NCBI GenBank assembly: GCA_963924555.1
Contig: OZ004596.1
Location: 5,900,139-5,964,138 of the forward strand
Reading direction: 5' to 3'
Source of the DNA: Crambe crambe
Taxonomy: Eukaryota > Porifera > Demospongiae > Poecilosclerida > Crambeidae
Length of the DNA stretch: 64,000 nucleotides
A program made the position numbers and the translations under genes. The notes under the pieces were generated by a model. The model was not told the origin of the DNA and did no database searches. It was given only the letters and a program-made list of their open reading frames with translations. Shown here in pieces: positions 59,713 through 64,000 of the stretch; within the stretch, counting starts at the first letter, position 1, and every line of letters begins with the position of its first letter.

Positions 59713-59847
59713 TTTGAAGTCACCCGTACAAGCTGTTTCTTGTTTTGATTACACGTTCATTTGAATCTCATCTTCTGTGTATTCAAAATTCTTCTATACC
59801 CCCACCAATTATTTCCTGTTAATAGAACAAAACCTCACTACACTACT

Positions 59848-60062
59848 GCTTTTCAAATGTCAATAGTGTGGATCTTCAGTTCCTTTTTTGGAATATCTAG
59901 AAAACTTGCCTCATGAGTAGACCACCACCCTTCCCTTTTCATGGTAATCATGAATTTAGTGATTACTGAAGCACTGACCCTGTCAGGGCTTGGCATCAAA
60001 TTCTTGAAATGCTTGAATATTTGTGAATTCATGCAATGGAGGTTCTATTCCTTGTACAAGGA
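59848..60062 (-). pseudogene. Deletion relic of a beta-type OAS gene
   Basis: Within 215 bp, three pieces of an OAS-C-like gene lie in the right order. The last codons and stop (TCAAATGTCAATAGTGTGGATC, compare 51043) join directly to the exon-3 donor region (GGAATATCTAGAAAACTTGC plus CATGAGTAGACCACC, compare 52018-52055). That joins the 5' flank (TTTTCATGGTAATCA ... CTTGAAATGCTTGAATA, compare 52440-52510). About 0.95 kb of gene body and about 0.4 kb at the 5' end are gone. It sits between OAS-G and OAS-H exactly where block duplication predicts a beta gene. Confidence 0.8.
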
Positions 60063-60157
60063 TCATTAGAGCTAGAGGTTTCTTTTTATATAAGGGTATT
60101 ATTGTTCACTAATAAACTACTAATCTTCTCAGTAAAGCTATAACTTTGTATCAGTTT

Positions 60158-61369
60158 TCAAAGGTTAATGGTGTGAATCTTTCTCTTGAGTACTGTACTG
60201 TTGCGACCTCGGATTCCACTTATCCAGACGTTGTTAGCAGGGTTAGCTGGATCTACAACTCTGGGACGACTTGGAAGGAGATCTGGATAGTCGCGTTTGG
60301 CATAGAAGCTTTCCCAGCATAAACTATGATGAGAATAAGGAAAGCAGTGGCTATGCATGTAGCATATGCACTTACTCTGGGCTTTCCACCAATTGTATGA
60401 TTGTCTCTTTAACACTATATAATAAAACATTGAATTAGCATCTAGCTTTGTTAGCAGCCAGGAGTCAGTTTACTTTTTTGGATTTCTCTCATAAGCTCCA
60501 ACCACAAGTAAGGACATGAGATAAGAAACTGGTCTCCCTTCTCCCTGATCTCCAGGCCACTGCTCATTCCTCCACTCCTTGGCTTTCCTTATCAACTCCT
60601 TTACCTGCATCCATAATACTTACTGTATGAGAAGTGGACTATTGCATCAGGCACTTAAATTGACCTGAGGTGGCTGCTTCTTGAAGAATTGCACCTGCCA
60701 TTTGCTGGCGGACACTGTGAGACTAAGACAAGTATACAATACAATGACTTGGTCTCTTGTCTTAATTGAGTGGGACATACTCATTTCTCTCTTTTGGTGA
60801 TGCTCCCCTCAGGAATTGGTAGAATTTGTGCTGGTCTGCCCAGTATGGACTGACCAGGAGATCAACATCTATCAAACTCTTGAATTTGAATGGCACTGAA
60901 CGAAGGAGATTAGACTTATCTCGTAAGAATTCACACTCATTTTGTCTATAGTTAAGTTGGAGGAAGTCATAGAGTTGCTCCAGCCAATAGGAATACCCTC
61001 TGGACTTTATGTCTTCACCTGTAATATCTACAATGTGGGACAAACCTCTTAGAATTCACATTCCCAGCATCATTGAAGCTTACCTCGTGAGTAAATCACC
61101 AGATCTATGTCAAACTTTCCACGTATACCAGTCCCATGTCCCAGTGATCCACTTTCAACTATCTCACTGATGTTGAAACCGCGAAAGTTTTGCTGTTGAA
61201 AATGCATCAAAATTCAAGCATGTTTGGAACAGTTCACTCTATTTACCTCAATTTTCTCCACAAGTTCTTTAACAACTCTTTTTGCTTCTTCCACTATTCA
61301 GAAATGGTATATATGCTATAATATAGTATACAATACTTAAGAGTTAAGCTAACCTCCTCTTTCTGCCAT
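60158..61369 (-). CDS. OAS-H: OAS-like, subfamily beta
   Basis: ATG 61369 (MAERG tiny first exon, as in OAS-D). Then FNISEIVESGSLGHGTGIRG with KFDIDLVIYSR; DITGEDIKSRGYSYWLEQLY; FKFKSLIDVDLLVSPYWADQ; SASKWQVQFFKKQPPQ; and VKELIRKAKEWRNEQWPGDQ. The final exon has CWESFYAKRDYPDLLPSRPR, DPANPANNVWISG and KRKIHTINL, stop at 60158. It is nearly identical in layout to OAS-D, and intron and 3' flank sequence is also shared, so it is the block-duplicate of D. Catalytic acids are intact. Confidence 0.88.
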
Positions 61370-61639
61370 AGTGTGAAAACCTATCAACTTACTCTAGCCT
61401 AGCAGCACAAGATACTAAGAGAACTCTTTATATACTATGGGTCATTTCCTAGTAATCCCACTTTTCAAAGTATAATCAGCTTGTGGTATCAGATAGTGGG
61501 TCAATGACTATATTGTATGCATGCAATGAATATTATTTCCTGTGCACTTGAGATTCCTGAAATGCATAAATGCACTATGTTCTTAGTGCTCAGGATTCCA
61601 AGTAACTTTGACCGTAGGTTTTAAAAGTTTATATCATGA

Positions 61640-62935
61640 CTAACCTTTAAAGTTCTCCCCTTGAATCTCATCAAAGTTCCCCCCTTGAATCTCATCAACT
61701 GTCTGTGTGAGATCCAAGGTGTCGATGTAGTGGACAAAGTTGTCCCACTTTCCACCTCCCTCTCTGTAGTCTCTAGCCTTCTTGTTGGACCCTCCGCCTA
61801 TCCCCGTCTCATAGAGGTTGTTAGAGGGATTAGCTGGGTCCATAATCCTGGGGAGGGATGAGGGAAACATCGTGTAGTCACCTTTCCTGTAGTATTCCTC
61901 CCAATAGATGCTGTATCAGTAGATGGTGATCATATTATCGTACGTATGTGTGTGGCTAACTCTCACTCTGCTATTGTGTGGTTCTTTACTATTGTCTTGA
62001 GTTCAGCTGTTGTCCTGCAGACACATTATCATGTAGTTGTAATATGTCAAACTTTATCTTACTGCAAGGCAATGCTCCTGGTTGAGGTATCTCCGAGTTT
62101 CTCTGTAGCATTCTCGTATGCTTTTAACACCAGCACTGAAATGAGGAAGGACTTTGGTTTCCCATCATGGAGTGGTACCCCTTCCCACACGGAGTTCCTC
62201 CATGCCTTGGCTCTCTTAATAAACTCTTTCACCTGTATGCAAGCAAGCAGTTTAGAACAGATGCATGTAATTCCTATTTTGCAAGTAAAACCTGATTTGG
62301 CTTCCTCTTGAAAAAATCAACTTGCCACCTTGAAGCACTCACTGAGAACCTGTATGGCATGTGCTTATAGTTTGTCTTTGTACTGTGAATCCTTAAACTT
62401 ACATCAGCCTTTTTCCAGGATCGATTCTTTGCAAGAAGTGGTAGAAATCGTGACGATCTCTCCAGAATGGACTAACCAGCATGTCCACTTCAATCTTATC
62501 ATCAAATCTGTACTGCAGTAGCCAGTCACTTCGATCCCTCTCACTTATCCTCCCCAAAAACTTCCTATCCAGAAATCTCTCCATGATAGTAAGCCAGCCC
62601 TCAAAACCTTCTTTGAGAACTCTATCCCCATCAATACCTGTTTAGTTAGTGGCTATTTCGTGACTCCTAGCTAGCTCTTTCAAGCTTACTGTCAGAGTAA
62701 ATCACCATGTCCAAATCATAATGTCCTTTCACTGCAGTTCCATGTCCAAGGGACCCAGCTTTTAGGATCTCACTTATTATAAATCCTCCACCTCCCTCAT
62801 CACCTTTCTGAACAGAGGACATGCTCACAGTATCAGGCAATGGCTCTGATGGTGTAAAGTTACTTGTAAGGTCCTCACTAGAGTGTCTACAACTTGGTTA
62901 GCATCACTGATACCGATGTCTCTTCTGTAAGCCAT
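61640..62935 (-). CDS. OAS-I: OAS-like, subfamily gamma
   Basis: ATG 62935 (MAYRRDIGISDANQVVDTLV). Then FIISEILKAGSLGHGTAVKG with HYDLDMVIYSDS; RFLDRKFLGRISERDRSDWL; YRFDDKIEVDMLVSPFWRDR; VKEFIKRAKAWRNSVWEGVP; and the C-terminus MFPSSLPRIMDPANPSNNLY. The tail has a recent 24-bp tandem duplication (DEIQGGNF-DEIQGENF) before the stop at 61640. Almost identical to OAS-J over the region both share. Catalytic acids are intact, the third in an EVD context. Confidence 0.86.
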
Positions 62936-63234
62936 TCTGTTTGAAACAGCGCTGAGATCAGTACTGGTAACAGCTCTATCAGTAATGCAGAGTGATTGTT
63001 ACTAATTCTAAACTTCGATCTTCCGATTCTCTAGACTTCCTGGTATATTGGGGTAGGACTAGCTGATTAGTATATACTATGATAGTGGGAATCAATGAAT
63101 ATCATTTCCTGTGTATGCTGTTATAAATGTCTCTAATGATTTTTCCAAGGAATTCCAAGTAACCTTGCTGGTAGTTATTAATATGCAACTCAATAGAACT
63201 ATTTTAAACTCAATATAAAATGTGAGCAGGAATG

Positions 63235-64000
63235 TTAAAAGTTCCCCCCTTGAATCTCATCCACTGTCTGTGTGAGATCCAAGGTGTCGATGTAGTGGAC
63301 AAAGTTGTCCCACTTTCCACCTCCCTCTCTGTAGTCTCTAGCCTTCTTGTTGGACCCTCTGCCTATCCCCGTCTCATAGAGGTTGTTGGAAGGATTAGCT
63401 GGGTCCACAATCCTGGGGAGGGATGAGGGAAACATCGTGTAGTCACCTTTCCTGTAGTATTCTTCCCAGTAGATGCTGTATCAGTAGATGGTGATCATAT
63501 TATCGTACGCATGTGTGTGGCTAACTCTCACTCTGCTATTCTGTGATTCTTTACTATTGTCTTGAGTTCAGCTGTTGTCCTGCACACACATTATCATGTA
63601 GTACTAAATCATGTCAAACTTTATCTTACTGCAAGGCAATGCTCCTGGTTGAGGTATCTCCGAGTTTCTCTGTAGCATTCTCGTATGCTTTTAACACCAG
63701 CACTGAAATGAGGAAGGACTTTGGTTTCCCATCATGGAGTGGTACCCCTTCCCACACGGAGTTCCTCCATGCCTTGGCTCTCTTAGTAAACTCCTTCACC
63801 TGTATGTATGCAAGCAAGCAAGCAGTTTAGAACATGCAGATGCATGCATACAATTCCTATTTTGCAAGTAAAACCTTATTTGGCTTCCTCTTGAAAAAAT
63901 CAACTTGCCACCTTGAAGCGCTCACTGAAAACCTGTATGGCATGTGCTTATAGTTTGTGAGTCCTTAATTTAGCTTACATCAGCCTTTTTCCAGGATTGA
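63235..64000 (-). CDS. OAS-J: OAS-like, subfamily gamma (5' part beyond the window)
   Basis: C-terminal exons only: MFPSSLPRIVDPANPSNNLY, EGGGKWDNFVHYIDTLDL, ending EIQGGNF at 63235, and upstream VKEFTKRAKAWRNSVWEGVP with KPKSFLISVLVLKAYENATE. The exon with the conserved basic region reaches the right edge. The DNA of this part is nearly the same as OAS-I including introns. The nucleotidyltransferase signature itself is outside the window, so the state of its active site is unknown. Confidence 0.85.

Noticed and set aside
1-64000. tRNA, rRNA, transposase or reverse-transcriptase genes
   Set aside because: I looked for cloverleaf-like segments and typical mobile-element protein motifs and saw none that I could support.

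Overview
The window looks like nuclear DNA of an early-branching animal, most likely a demosponge. This is inferred from gene content and style, not from a database match. Genes are packed tightly, often head-to-head with starts about 90-330 bp apart, and most introns are short (about 40-100 bp, GT..AG). The gene set is animal-like: adiponectin receptor, NCoR/SMRT co-repressor, a KIAA0319-type PKD membrane protein and METTL16. At the right end is an array of 2'-5'-oligoadenylate synthetase (OAS) genes, a family well known from sponges and deuterostomes.

Left part (1-21.8 kb): NAA35 (cut by the window edge) head-to-head with TIMM10; TSEN2 convergent with TIMM10; a long intergenic stretch; an intronless Ser-rich gene of unknown function and a small unknown ORF; METTL16 head-to-head with an unrecognised coiled-coil gene; a KIAA0319-like type I membrane protein; a CCDC92-like gene with an RFX X-box in its promoter, head-to-head with HINT3; a PPxY-containing single-pass protein; and BOLA2.

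Middle (22-45.7 kb): a complete NCoR/SMRT homologue (two SANT domains and a 2.8 kb low-complexity last exon), a long-intron Gln/Ser-rich gene with alternative 5' exons, ARPC3 (all seven coding exons resolved) head-to-head with an intronless ADIPOR-type receptor, and POR (cytochrome P450 reductase).

Right part (45.7-64 kb): TYW1 starts 125 bp from POR. It is readable only to the radical-SAM cysteine motif and the exon after it; the remaining half is absent here. Immediately afterwards come ten OAS paralogues, all on the minus strand: nine with both ends in the window and one cut by the right edge. They fall into three subfamilies, called alpha, beta and gamma here from their C-terminal signatures and starts. 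The order alpha-beta-beta-beta-gamma / alpha-alpha-(beta relic)-beta-gamma-gamma and shared flanks indicate block duplication. One member (OAS-B) has a one-base deletion relative to its paralogues, and one copy survives only as a deletion relic. The array is the most striking system in the window: an expanded family of nucleotidyltransferases of the dsRNA-sensing type, inside or next to an interrupted tRNA-modification gene.

Together the single-copy genes are housekeeping functions: N-terminal acetylation, mitochondrial import, tRNA splicing, U6/mRNA m6A, actin nucleation, electron supply and wybutosine synthesis. Exon coordinates were worked out by eye from splice consensus and homology; those given explicitly were checked for reading phase, the others are approximate.
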